The position numbers were made by a program, and so were the translations under genes. Under the pieces are notes generated by a model. The model was given only the letters and a program-made list of their open reading frames with translations, searched no databases and was not told the origin of the DNA. Source: Vibrio sp. FE10 (GTDB lineage Bacteria; Pseudomonadota; Gammaproteobacteria; Enterobacterales; Vibrionaceae). From it: 64,000 nt of DNA. Positions within the stretch are counted from its first letter, which is position 1, and each line of letters starts with the position of its first letter. Location of the stretch: NCBI RefSeq assembly GCF_030297155.1, contig NZ_AP028067.1, positions 1,984,001 to 2,048,000 on the forward strand. Reading direction: 5' to 3'. This document shows positions 19,889 to 27,548 of this stretch, one piece after another.

Positions 19889-21310
19889 TTGCACGCTAAC
19901 GTATATATCCCAGAAGAATTCCTGACTCATATTGAAGGCATCATGCCAAGCCATCTAGATATGGCCTCGTTTGTCGCTTCTTGTCAAAAGCCACTTCGTA
20001 AAAGTATTCGAGTAAACACACTGAAGATCAGTGTTGAAGATTTCTTCGTACGCGCGAAAGACAAAGGCTGGGAACTGGAACCAGTACCTTGGTGTGAAAC
20101 GGGTTTTTGGATCACTGCAGATGAAAGTGAAACGCCACTAGGCAATACGGCAGAACACATGTCTGGTCTATTCTACATTCAAGAAGCCAGCTCGATGATG
20201 CCGCCGTCCGCTCTATTCCAAGGTGAAGAGAATTATCAAGCCGTGTTAGACACAGCTGCAGCACCCGGCTCAAAAACGACCCAAATAGCGGCCTTAATGG
20301 ATAACCGTGGCGTACTGGTTGCTAATGAATACGCAGCAAGCCGTGTGAAAGTCCTTCACGCCAACATAGAGCGCTGTGGCGTGCGTAATGCAGCACTAAG
20401 TAACTTTGATGGCAGAGTCTTCGGTGGCTGGCTACCAGAGCAATTCGATGCCGTGCTGTTAGACGCGCCCTGCTCTGGCGAAGGCACCATTCGTAAAGAC
20501 GCTGACGCGATGAAGAACTGGACTTATCAGTCTGTGGTCGATATTGCTAACACTCAAAAAGATCTGATTGAAAGTGCGTTCCATGCTCTTAAGCCTAATG
20601 GTGTGTTGGTTTACTCAACCTGTACGTTAAGCACCGAAGAGAACCAACAAGTATGTCATCACCTAAAAGAAACCTTTGGTGACGCAGTTGAGTTCGAGTC
20701 TTTAGAAAACTTATTCGGCAATGCAAAAGCGACGACGACTGAAGAAGGCTTTCTTCACATCTTCCCGCAGGTTTATGACTCGGAAGGTTTCTTCGTTGCA
20801 CGTATCCGTAAACTCGCTTCTGTGACACCACCAGAAGTGAAGAAACGTTTGGGTAAATTTCCATTTGAAAAAGCCAATAAAAAAGCACAGCAAGAAGTCG
20901 CTGATCAGCTTTTAGGCGCACTGGATATCGAATTACCAAGTGATACTCAGGTATGGATTCGTGACAAAGACGTTTGGCTATTCCCTGAAGCACTAGAGCC
21001 GATGATTGGCGAGTTCCGTTTCTCTCGTATGGGCATCAAGATCGCCGAGACTCATAAGAAAGGCTACCGCTGGCAGCATCAGGTAGCCACAACACTGGCT
21101 ACCGGTAACGAAGCCAACGTTGTAGAGCTTAACATCGAAGACGCGCGTGAGTGGTTCATGGGACGAGATGTTCGCCCAGAAGGCTTGTCAGGAAAAGGCG
21201 AAGTGCTGGTTAAATACAACGGCGCGATCATTGGCCTTGGTAAGTGGGTTGGCAACCGAGTGAAGAACGGTTTACCGCGAGAGCTCGTACGCGATAAGAA
21301 CCTGTTCTAA
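19889..21310 (+). CDS. rsmF: 16S rRNA (cytosine-C5-1407) methyltransferase RsmF
   Basis: SAM-dependent enzyme that makes m5C1407 in 16S rRNA. The 473 residues show the RsmF layout: an N-terminal domain (VYIPEEFLTHIEGIMPSHLD), the Rossmann methyltransferase core with AAAPGSKT for SAM, the two catalytic cysteines in DAPCSGEGT (about residue 192) and STCTLS (about 243), and the C-terminal PUA-like extension that separates RsmF from RsmB. The start appears to be TTG at 19889, as no in-frame ATG or GTG precedes the conserved N-terminus; the upstream ribosome site is weak. Position after letAB is as in E. coli. Confidence 0.94.
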   Translation: MHANVYIPEEFLTHIEGIMPSHLDMASFVASCQKPLRKSIRVNTLKISVEDFFVRAKDKGWELEPVPWCETGFWITADESETPLGNTAEHMSGLFYIQEASSMMPPSALFQGEENYQAVLDTAAAPGSKTTQIAALMDNRGVLVANEYAASRVKVLHANIERCGVRNAALSNFDGRVFGGWLPEQFDAVLLDAPCSGEGTIRKDADAMKNWTYQSVVDIANTQKDLIESAFHALKPNGVLVYSTCTLSTEENQQVCHHLKETFGDAVEFESLENLFGNAKATTTEEGFLHIFPQVYDSEGFFVARIRKLASVTPPEVKKRLGKFPFEKANKKAQQEVADQLLGALDIELPSDTQVWIRDKDVWLFPEALEPMIGEFRFSRMGIKIAETHKKGYRWQHQVATTLATGNEANVVELNIEDAREWFMGRDVRPEGLSGKGEVLVKYNGAIIGLGKWVGNRVKNGLPRELVRDKNLF

Positions 21311-21320
21311 TAGTGCTTAT

Positions 21321-21368
21321 GCTTAACTGCTTAACTGCTTAACTGCTTAACTGCTTAACTGCTTAAAG
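21321..21368. repeat. Short tandem repeat, five copies of GCTTAACT
   Basis: Five exact copies of the 8-mer GCTTAACT (21321-21360), followed by a diverged sixth (GCTTAAAG). It lies 10 bases after the rsmF stop codon and before the terminator, so it is in the transcribed 3' region; a slippage-prone microsatellite. Confidence 0.9.
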
Positions 21369-21379
21369 CATACGAATAA

Positions 21380-21420
21380 ACAAAAAGCCCAAACAACGTA
21401 AATTGTTTGGGCTTTTTCTA
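21380..21420 (+). terminator. Terminator after rsmF
   Basis: AAAAAGCCCAAACAA pairs with TTGTTTGGGCTTTTT (loop CGTAAA). The stem and T-run are symmetrical, so it could act on both strands. Confidence 0.85.
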
Positions 21421-21499
21421 TTCACATCAGATAACTCGGTGCGACTAAAAACAATGTCGAATCAACGCTTAATTACATAAATATCAATTCAAGTCACTA

Positions 21500-21634
21500 T
21501 TTGCGTTATGGAAAATCGCTTATTGAGGAATTTAAACTAGACTTCAGTCTATCAGACAAAGAATTACAACGATTAGCGTAGGCTCTTCGGAGCCCTTTCC
21601 CCTAAGCCCAAACAGGAAAGTTTGGGCTTTTTTT
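21500..21634 (+). ncRNA. Candidate intergenic small RNA with its own terminator
   Basis: After the rsmF terminator a second strong plus-strand terminator occurs (AGCCCAAAC, loop, GTTTGGGCT, then eight T residues; 21605-21634), with no gene on the plus strand between them. Directly before it is a perfect GGCTC-TTCG-GAGCC hairpin (21581-21594) with the extra-stable UUCG loop. Two stacked hairpins ending in a long U-tract are typical of Hfq-dependent small RNAs. The 5' end is unknown, no clear promoter is seen, and I do not recognise the RNA. The minus-strand reading lacks a T-run, so it is not a terminator for cvfB. Confidence 0.4.
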
Positions 21635-21650
21635 TAACCGAGAGGCTCGC

Positions 21651-22490
21651 TTATTCAGCTAAGCGAATACCTTCTTTATCAATCGAGATTTTACCTGACT
21701 TGTACAGACCACCGATGGTCTTTTTGAACGTACCTTTACTGGTTCTGAATGCCGTGAAAATCGCTTCAGGAGAAGACTTGTCGTTCAATGGTAAAAAGCC
21801 GCCTTTCTTCTCAAGCAGATCTAGAATCTTAGTGCTTAAGTCATCCATCTTCGCAACACCGACTTTTTGAAGAGACAAGTCAATCTTACCGTCTTCTTCA
21901 CGAATGTTTTTGATGTAGCCTTTTAGTGATTTACCAATGAATAGCTTACCAATAATGTCTGATGGGAAAATCATTCCCCAGTGTTCGCCATTAACGATCG
22001 CTTTGTAGCCCAATTGACTGCGCTCTGCGATGATAAGATCAACTTGTTCGTTTTGCTTATAAGTCGCTGGCGTGTTGTCTAACCACTTGTTGAACTTAGT
22101 TGTTCCAACAATACGGCTCGATGCTTTATCGATATACACATATACTAAGATTGACTGACCTTCGTTTAAACGGCCACGCTGCTCGCTGAAAGGAACCAGA
22201 AGATCTTTGCCTTTCACACCCCAGCTCATGAAAGCACCGGTGCTGTTTACACCTTCAACCGTCATCAAGCCAAACTGCCCTACTTGAGCGATCGGTTTTT
22301 CAGTGGTTGCAGCGATCTGGTTGTCAGAATCAATGTATAAGAAAACATCTAGCTTTTGACCAATTTCAACACCTTCAGGAGTAAATCGTTTCGGCAGCAA
22401 CACCGTTCCATAGTCGCTAGCGTCAAGGAATACACCGAAGTCTGCTTGTTTTACTACTTCTAGGTTGTTTATTTGACCAATATTAATCAT
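21651..22490 (-). CDS. cvfB: CvfB-type S1 domain RNA-binding protein
   Basis: A 279-residue protein of the CvfB/YitL family: tandem S1-like RNA-binding domains followed by a C-terminal winged helix. It starts with MINIGQINNLEVVKQADFG; an S1-like segment is seen at GYIKNIREEDGKIDLSLQ, and the winged helix at GGFLPLNDKSSPEAIFTAF with GTFKKTIGGLYKSGKI. In staphylococci CvfB affects virulence gene expression through RNA; the role in vibrios is not established. The ATG at 22490 matches the family N-terminus; the frame stays open 23 codons upstream. Divergent from the membrane protein gene at 22588. Confidence 0.85.
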   Translation of the reverse strand: MINIGQINNLEVVKQADFGVFLDASDYGTVLLPKRFTPEGVEIGQKLDVFLYIDSDNQIAATTEKPIAQVGQFGLMTVEGVNSTGAFMSWGVKGKDLLVPFSEQRGRLNEGQSILVYVYIDKASSRIVGTTKFNKWLDNTPATYKQNEQVDLIIAERSQLGYKAIVNGEHWGMIFPSDIIGKLFIGKSLKGYIKNIREEDGKIDLSLQKVGVAKMDDLSTKILDLLEKKGGFLPLNDKSSPEAIFTAFRTSKGTFKKTIGGLYKSGKISIDKEGIRLAE

Positions 22491-22587
22491 CAAGATTGTC
22501 TCTACTTTAAATTTGGCGGTGATTATACGTGATCTCTGATATGCTTTCGCTAGTTTCATTCATATTTTTATATTCTAGGAGACATCG

Positions 22588-23943
22588 TTGATCACCGTTG
22601 ATAAACAAGATGCGATAACACTTAAAATTAACCATGCGATGGCTAAGACAAAAAAGCTCGACATGGACGTTTATCTATTCATTCCCGGTGAACTCGGACT
22701 GACGCCTGAAGTCCTTTCTGAAAGCGCATTTTTCTACAGCTCAATTACTCAGAAACGCGCTTACTACAGTGATAAAACACTGCTACCTCTGGTACACAGC
22801 CGTTTAGCAAAACGTGGGCGACTCTCCATCACGCAATATCGTGTCAGTTTGAGTTTGTTCGCTTATCAATATGTTATCGCGCTAGACAAAGCCGTCAGCA
22901 GCTTGAACAAAAATGAGAGTGACAATGTCACGGCTGATGAAGTCGATGAAGTCATCGAACTGGCTCTCGATATATTAAAGAAACTGCGCCGAAGCATTCC
23001 TTATGAAGAAAACCTTAAACGTTACTATGCCAATATAGATAACTACCTATCTTGGTACACAGAGCAGAAGTTTTTATCACTGGTTTCCCACATGCCACGC
23101 GGCAGTGAGTATTCAACCATCAAAGAACGCCTATTAACGCTTTGTGATAAAGAAACCGCCCACCGCAAGCTTAATCGATATAACTCTGCCAAGGTTCGAG
23201 AAGACGTCACTCGTTTAAGCAACAAGATGCGATTGCTGCGTCGTTTGATTGAGCACCCTATCGTGCTTAAAGAAAAGACGACATCGATGGGTAAGAACGT
23301 GAAGCGCGCCGTTAAAGGCATCGCAACGGGCTTGGTCATGGTGGTGGTTACCACGACCGTCATATTGGCTCGAGACTTCCTAGGAGAGATTACCGCGTCT
23401 TTCATCGTGTCCATGTCGTTCATCTACGCTCTGCGTGAAATCTTCAAGGATGATTTAAGGGATATACTTTGGCGTTGGCTCCGCAAAGGGAAACCAAAGT
23501 GGAAGCGTCGCTACTTTGACCCGACAACGAATAAGTCAGTCGGTCACAAACTTGAATGGTTGGATTACGCCAATTTCTCTAAGTTAGCGGACAAAATTCA
23601 GTTGATTCGTAAGAAGCGAGTTGTTCAGCGCGAAGAGCAAATTTTGCATTATCGTTCTCAAACCGAAATGTCGACATCGACGTTTATGAGTGGTTACGAA
23701 GAGACGCGTGAAACACTGTCCGTCAGCCTGAGGGCTCTCACTCGATTGATGGACAAAGGTTCAAATAACGTATACCGCTTAAATGAAGGTCAAGTAAGTC
23801 GTGAGTCGGTAGAAAAACGACACCTGCTGAACTTGATCATCAAAGAGAACAATCATGATAGTGAACCGACTTATTACCGTTGGAAAATCGTAATGAACCG
23901 TTCAAAAATCGTTGATATCGAGCAGATCACTCAAGAGTCATAG
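22588..23943 (+). CDS. Conserved-looking membrane protein of unknown function
   Basis: A 451-residue protein I do not recognise. The start is TTG with an excellent AGGAGA 5 bases upstream. A charged N-terminal half of about 230 residues is predicted helical. It is followed by two adjacent hydrophobic segments (GIATGLVMVVVTTTVILA near 245-262 and SFIVSMSFIYAL near 272-284), then a basic stretch (WRWLRKGKPKWKRRYFDP) and a C-terminal cytoplasmic domain of about 150 residues. The topology suggests a hairpin membrane anchor with both large domains on the cytoplasmic side, which is an inference. Its neighbours give no functional clue. Confidence 0.75.
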   Translation: MITVDKQDAITLKINHAMAKTKKLDMDVYLFIPGELGLTPEVLSESAFFYSSITQKRAYYSDKTLLPLVHSRLAKRGRLSITQYRVSLSLFAYQYVIALDKAVSSLNKNESDNVTADEVDEVIELALDILKKLRRSIPYEENLKRYYANIDNYLSWYTEQKFLSLVSHMPRGSEYSTIKERLLTLCDKETAHRKLNRYNSAKVREDVTRLSNKMRLLRRLIEHPIVLKEKTTSMGKNVKRAVKGIATGLVMVVVTTTVILARDFLGEITASFIVSMSFIYALREIFKDDLRDILWRWLRKGKPKWKRRYFDPTTNKSVGHKLEWLDYANFSKLADKIQLIRKKRVVQREEQILHYRSQTEMSTSTFMSGYEETRETLSVSLRALTRLMDKGSNNVYRLNEGQVSRESVEKRHLLNLIIKENNHDSEPTYYRWKIVMNRSKIVDIEQITQES

Positions 23944-23965
23944 TCTTTAGAGTATGTGTACGAAA

Positions 23966-24010
23966 TAGGGTATGTGGGTGCAAAGTCCACATACCGCCCT
24001 TTCATTTTTC
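23966..24010 (+). terminator. Probable terminator after the 451-residue membrane protein
   Basis: GGTATGTGG and CCACATACC pair perfectly around a 9-base loop, followed by CGCCCTTTCATTTTT. The T-run is interrupted, so strength is moderate. It sits between two convergent genes. Confidence 0.6.
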
Positions 24011-24043
24011 AAGCGTGTCTTACTACTTCTACAAAGCTTTTAG

Positions 24044-24529
24044 TTACTTTCTAGAAGGCACTTTCTTAATAGAAAGCGTTAGCGTGAATTCCGCCATCGG
24101 TTCATCACCATGTAGAGACGGACACGTCGCGATAATCGTCACGGGTTGGTTAACACGCTCTCCAGTCGACATGGTTTCAGCCAACATGGTATTTATTAGC
24201 TCTCCATCGTTACACGTAAAATGCACATCTCCCTCAGGGCGCTTCAAAAAATTGCCCGTCACCTCTTTAAATGCCAACGAGATCTTTTCACCTTGTTGCT
24301 GCGACTTACTCATAGCAAGAAAGCCACCTGCGACATCAGCGCCAACGGCCAACACACCAAAATACATGCTATCAAGGTGATTCTTCGTTCGCCTTTTAAG
24401 AGGAATTTTCACTTCAACATGTTGGTTATCCAATGCAAGCAGCTTTGGGCGACACAACCAGATCAATGGCACTTTGAAAAAGCCAAACATGCTCAAATAG
24501 AAATTTGCTTTTTGTAGAGGGGTCAACAT
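24044..24529 (-). CDS. DUF4442 hotdog-fold protein (thioesterase-like)
   Basis: A 161-residue protein with the features of the DUF4442 branch of the hotdog superfamily: VKIPLKRRTKNHLDSMYFGVLAVGAD, where the N-H-x-D-S-M-Y-FG arrangement occupies the position of the active-site turn and helix, followed by KEVTGNFLKRPEGDVHFTC. Related hotdog proteins hydrolyse acyl-CoA thioesters; the substrate here is unknown. It begins with a hydrophobic N-terminal stretch that could associate with the membrane. No partner gene is evident. Confidence 0.75.
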   Translation of the reverse strand: MLTPLQKANFYLSMFGFFKVPLIWLCRPKLLALDNQHVEVKIPLKRRTKNHLDSMYFGVLAVGADVAGGFLAMSKSQQQGEKISLAFKEVTGNFLKRPEGDVHFTCNDGELINTMLAETMSTGERVNQPVTIIATCPSLHGDEPMAEFTLTLSIKKVPSRK

Positions 24530-24601
24530 TCGGATTACCTAATCAAATCAGTCATCAGACCAGTTAATCCGTTAGCGATAGAGATGTCAAAAAAATGTTA
24601 C

Positions 24602-24636
24602 AAAAAAGAGATATCACGTCTCCATGATATCTCTTC
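24602..24636 (-). terminator. Terminator of the PEP-synthase-like domain gene
   Basis: On the minus strand AGAGATATCA pairs perfectly with TGATATCTCT (8-base loop), followed by six T residues, about 30 bases after the stop codon at 24665. Confidence 0.85.
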
Positions 24637-24664
24637 ATTTTCAAACTCTTGCAATAAGGGAAGA

Positions 24665-25552
24665 TTAAGCCGTAATAACGGTATCAACCCCTTCTAGATC
24701 CGCAATATAACCTTGAAGTCTTGGGTAATCGACCAAACCTTGAGTCACGATTAGCACAGGCTTCTTCGCGTGTTGAGTCGCTTTTACAATGCTAGAGATC
24801 AACGTAATCACAGCTTCATTCTGTGGATCAAACGCATGTTGCTGAGCTTCATTCTGCTTATCAACACCCAACGCAAATTGAGTCAGACTATCAACATTCA
24901 CCGCTGCACCGTCAAAATAATGCAGAAGTCGTTCACTAAGTAGAACAGCAGAAGGGACATCACACGAGAAGAGTACTTTTAGGCCATTCAAGCCGCGTGG
25001 TAACCCTTGCTCAGCTAACAGATCAATGATTTTCGCTGCATCACTCAGAGCTCGAACATAAGGAACAACGATTTCAACGTTGATTCCTTGTTCACGCAGA
25101 GTTTTGATCACCTGACACTCTAGCGCAAAAGCCTTGCTGTATTCAGGTGTCGCATAACGTGCTACACCGCGTACACCCAGTGCCGGGTTTACTTCTTCAA
25201 CTTCGCAGTTGCCGCCAAGTAAAGAGCGGAACCCATAGCTGTCGGCACTGCTCAGTGCAACACGAACCGAATTATGGTGTGGTTGAACTGCAGCTTGAAT
25301 AGCGACAACTAAGGTTGAAACAAAATGTTCATCAACACTTTTATCGCCAAGAATAGCGTCTAAAGAGGTTTTCTCAATATCAGACAGCGCATCTAAGTGG
25401 CTTTCAATACTTGGATGATAGAACACACGATCCATGACCAATTCAGACAGGGAAACGTACAAGTGGTTGGAATTATTATTATCGTTATAAGAAGGCAGCA
25501 CATCACCTAAAACAAGTTCTGGGTGCAAAGTGCTTTGATTTTCTTGAGTCAT
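24665..25552 (-). CDS. Stand-alone PEP-synthase C-terminal domain, active site apparently lost
   Basis: A 295-residue protein that resembles only the C-terminal PEP/pyruvate-binding barrel of PEP synthase (PpsA); the phosphohistidine and ATP-grasp domains are absent. The match is clear at NPALGVRGVARY (PpsA NPFLGWRGCSRY), FALECQVIKTLREQG, IVVPYVRALSDA, LPRGLNGLKV and LTQFALGVD (PpsA MTQLALGLD). Residues expected to bind metal and PEP or to carry out catalysis differ: the Glu of MCEIPS is Asp (SCDVPS), the Asn-Asp of SND is Asp-Ser, and the catalytic Cys of the GICGQ motif is Thr270 (LIVTQG). It is divergent from an AroH-type DAHP synthase, itself a PEP-using enzyme. A binding or regulatory role is inferred. 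The alignment is from memory. Confidence 0.8.
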   Translation of the reverse strand: MTQENQSTLHPELVLGDVLPSYNDNNNSNHLYVSLSELVMDRVFYHPSIESHLDALSDIEKTSLDAILGDKSVDEHFVSTLVVAIQAAVQPHHNSVRVALSSADSYGFRSLLGGNCEVEEVNPALGVRGVARYATPEYSKAFALECQVIKTLREQGINVEIVVPYVRALSDAAKIIDLLAEQGLPRGLNGLKVLFSCDVPSAVLLSERLLHYFDGAAVNVDSLTQFALGVDKQNEAQQHAFDPQNEAVITLISSIVKATQHAKKPVLIVTQGLVDYPRLQGYIADLEGVDTVITA

Positions 25553-25759
25553 TGCTGCTCCAGCATTTTTATGTTGTGTTCAAACGAAAATACCGATAGC
25601 TGCCTGTTAATACAAGTGAAAATCCCCTATTTGACGCTGGCCTGCTGATAAAAATAAGAATATTAGCAATAACTGAGATAACTTTGACTTAAGAGAGTTT
25701 ATTCCTCTGTTCAATTCCGTTATCTTAACCACTTCGCAATAGAATAAAAAAGCTATCAC

Positions 25760-26818
25760 ATGCCATTAAAAACTGATGAGTTGAGAACCCAAGCTCTGGG
25801 TCCTATGCCAACTCCTGCCGAATTAGGCAATGCACACCCTATTACTGACGACGTTGCTGAGCGTATTAAACAATCTCGCCGCCAAATCGAAGATATCCTA
25901 ACGGGTCGTGATGACCGCCTATTAGTTATCGTTGGCCCTTGTTCTGTTCACGATACAGATGCGGCACTTGATTACGCTGAGCGCTTAAGTCAGATTCAAG
26001 ATCAATACAAAGACGAATTATTCGTTGTAATGAGAACCTACTTCGAGAAACCTCGCACAATTGTAGGTTGGAAGGGTTTGATTACCGATCCGAATCTAGA
26101 TGGTTCATACGCACTTGAAACTGGCTTGAACAAAGCACGTAAACTGTTGCTTGATATCAACAAGCTTGGCCTAGCTACCGCGACTGAATTCCTTGATATG
26201 ATCACAGGTCAGTACATTGCAGACCTGATCACTTGGGGCGCGATTGGCGCTCGTACGACAGAATCTCAGATTCACCGTGAAATGGCTTCAGCGCTTTCTT
26301 GCCCTGTAGGCTTCAAGAATGCAACCAACGGCAACATCAAGATCGCAATCGATGCGATTCGAGCTGCGCATGCTTCACACTACTTCTATTCTCCAGACAA
26401 GAATGGTCGTATGACAGTTTACCGCACTTCAGGTAACCCATACGGTCACGTTATTCTGCGTGGTGGTGATAAAGGTCCTAACTTTGACGCTGAATCTGTT
26501 GAAAACGCATGTAAGCAACTGGCAGAAGTTAACCTTCCTGAGCGCTTAGTTGTCGACTTCAGCCACGCAAACTGCCAAAAGCAGCATCGTAAGCAGTTAG
26601 AAGTAGCACAAGACATTTGCGAGCAGATCAAATCTAACAAGAACCAAATTGCAGGCATCATGGCAGAAAGCTTCATTAAAGAAGGTAACCAGCCAATGAC
26701 TGACATCAATAACCTAGAATACGGTAAGTCTATCACTGACCCTTGCCTAAGCTGGGAAGATACTGCAACTATGCTAGACATGCTTGCAACTGCAATTAAA
26801 GATAGAAATTTAGCTTAA
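25760..26818 (+). CDS. aroH: 3-deoxy-7-phosphoheptulonate (DAHP) synthase, AroH-like
   Basis: Condenses PEP and erythrose 4-phosphate to DAHP, the first step of the shikimate pathway. The 352 residues are a class I-alpha DAHP synthase: VIVGPCSVHD, MRTYFEKPRT with VGWKGLITDP, GAIGARTTESQIHREMASALS, GNPYGHVILRGG and VDFSHANCQKQHRKQ. Among the E. coli isozymes it looks most like the tryptophan-sensitive AroH (DELRT and TPAEL at the N-terminus, TATEFLDMITGQ, NCQKQHRKQLEV), so tryptophan control is likely but not shown. I see no clear TrpR or TyrR operator upstream. yajQ follows after 12 bases. The gene is divergent from the PEP-synthase-like domain gene. Confidence 0.93.
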   Translation: MPLKTDELRTQALGPMPTPAELGNAHPITDDVAERIKQSRRQIEDILTGRDDRLLVIVGPCSVHDTDAALDYAERLSQIQDQYKDELFVVMRTYFEKPRTIVGWKGLITDPNLDGSYALETGLNKARKLLLDINKLGLATATEFLDMITGQYIADLITWGAIGARTTESQIHREMASALSCPVGFKNATNGNIKIAIDAIRAAHASHYFYSPDKNGRMTVYRTSGNPYGHVILRGGDKGPNFDAESVENACKQLAEVNLPERLVVDFSHANCQKQHRKQLEVAQDICEQIKSNKNQIAGIMAESFIKEGNQPMTDINNLEYGKSITDPCLSWEDTATMLDMLATAIKDRNLA

Positions 26819-26830
26819 GGAACGAACACA

Positions 26831-27313
26831 ATGCCATCATTTGACATTATCTCTGAAGTAGAAGCAGTAGAACTACGTAACGCTGTAGACAACGCAAACC
26901 GTGAGCTATCGACTCGTTTCGATTTCCGCGGCGTTGAAGCTAGCTTCGATTACAAAGACGAATCAGTAAAACTGACAGCGCAAGATGACTTCCAACTAAA
27001 GCAGATGCGCGACATTCTTCGTAGCAACCTAACGAAGCGCAACGTTGATCCTAACGCGATGGAAGCGAAAGCAGCAGACCAAACAGGTCGCACTTGGCAC
27101 CAAACGGTTATCTTCAAGCAAGGCATCGAAACTGATGTTGCGAAGAAAATCGTAAAGCTAATCAAAGATAACAAAGTGAAAGTTCAAGCTTCTATCCAAG
27201 GCGACAAAGTTCGTGTAACAGGTAAAAAGCGTGACGATCTACAAGCTGTTATGGCTCTAGTTCGTAGCGGTGAACTTGGTCAACCTTTCCAGTTTGACAA
27301 CTTCCGTGACTAA
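26831..27313 (+). CDS. yajQ: YajQ family nucleotide-binding protein
   Basis: A 160-residue protein of the YajQ (DUF520) family, two small ferredoxin-like domains. Members bind nucleotides; the Xanthomonas homologue is a c-di-GMP effector and the E. coli protein has been linked to rRNA and phage biology. Diagnostic segments are [44 protein letters not shown] and [20 protein letters not shown]. An AAGGAAC site precedes the ATG. Only 12 bases separate it from aroH, so the two are probably co-transcribed and end at the shared terminator at 27398. Confidence 0.95.
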   Translation: MPSFDIISEVEAVELRNAVDNANRELSTRFDFRGVEASFDYKDESVKLTAQDDFQLKQMRDILRSNLTKRNVDPNAMEAKAADQTGRTWHQTVIFKQGIETDVAKKIVKLIKDNKVKVQASIQGDKVRVTGKKRDDLQAVMALVRSGELGQPFQFDNFRD

Positions 27314-27397
27314 TTCACTCTAAAACCACAAACCGTCGATAATAGATGTGTTTGTAGAGTTGGTTGAGTTGGATTAACACGTTGAATTTCAAATACT

Positions 27398-27435
27398 AAA
27401 AAGCCTCTGCTTCAATAAAGCAGAGGCTTTTTTAT
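27398..27435 (+). terminator. Terminator after yajQ, possibly bidirectional
   Basis: AAAAAGCCTCTGCTT, loop, AAGCAGAGGCTTTTTTA. The stem is 11 bp with T-runs on both strands, so it can serve yajQ (plus) and the siroheme gene (minus). Confidence 0.88.
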
Positions 27436-27488
27436 ATCTTTGGTGATAACTGCAAATAGTCGATTAGCTTACAAGAACCAACCTACCC

Positions 27489-27548
27489 ATGCTCTAATTC
27501 GCTGACGCATGCTGTAATTTACTGACAGATGCTTTAGCTAGCTGATGA
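27489..27548. repeat. Three imperfect 20-bp direct repeats at the end of the siroheme gene
   Basis: ATGCTCTAATTCGCTGACGC, ATGCTGTAATTTACTGACAG and ATGCTTTAGCTAGCTGATGA follow one another head to tail. The third copy contains the last codons and the stop (27538-27540) of the minus-strand siroheme gene, so the other two copies look like duplications of the gene's 3' end. Confidence 0.75.

Noticed and set aside
20595..20993. 132-codon open frame opposite rsmF
   Set aside because: Antisense shadow of a well-conserved methyltransferase, with no independent evidence.
25553..25759. TrpR or TyrR operator before the DAHP synthase
   Set aside because: No sequence close to the TrpR operator or to a TGTAAA-N6-TTTACA TyrR box was found.
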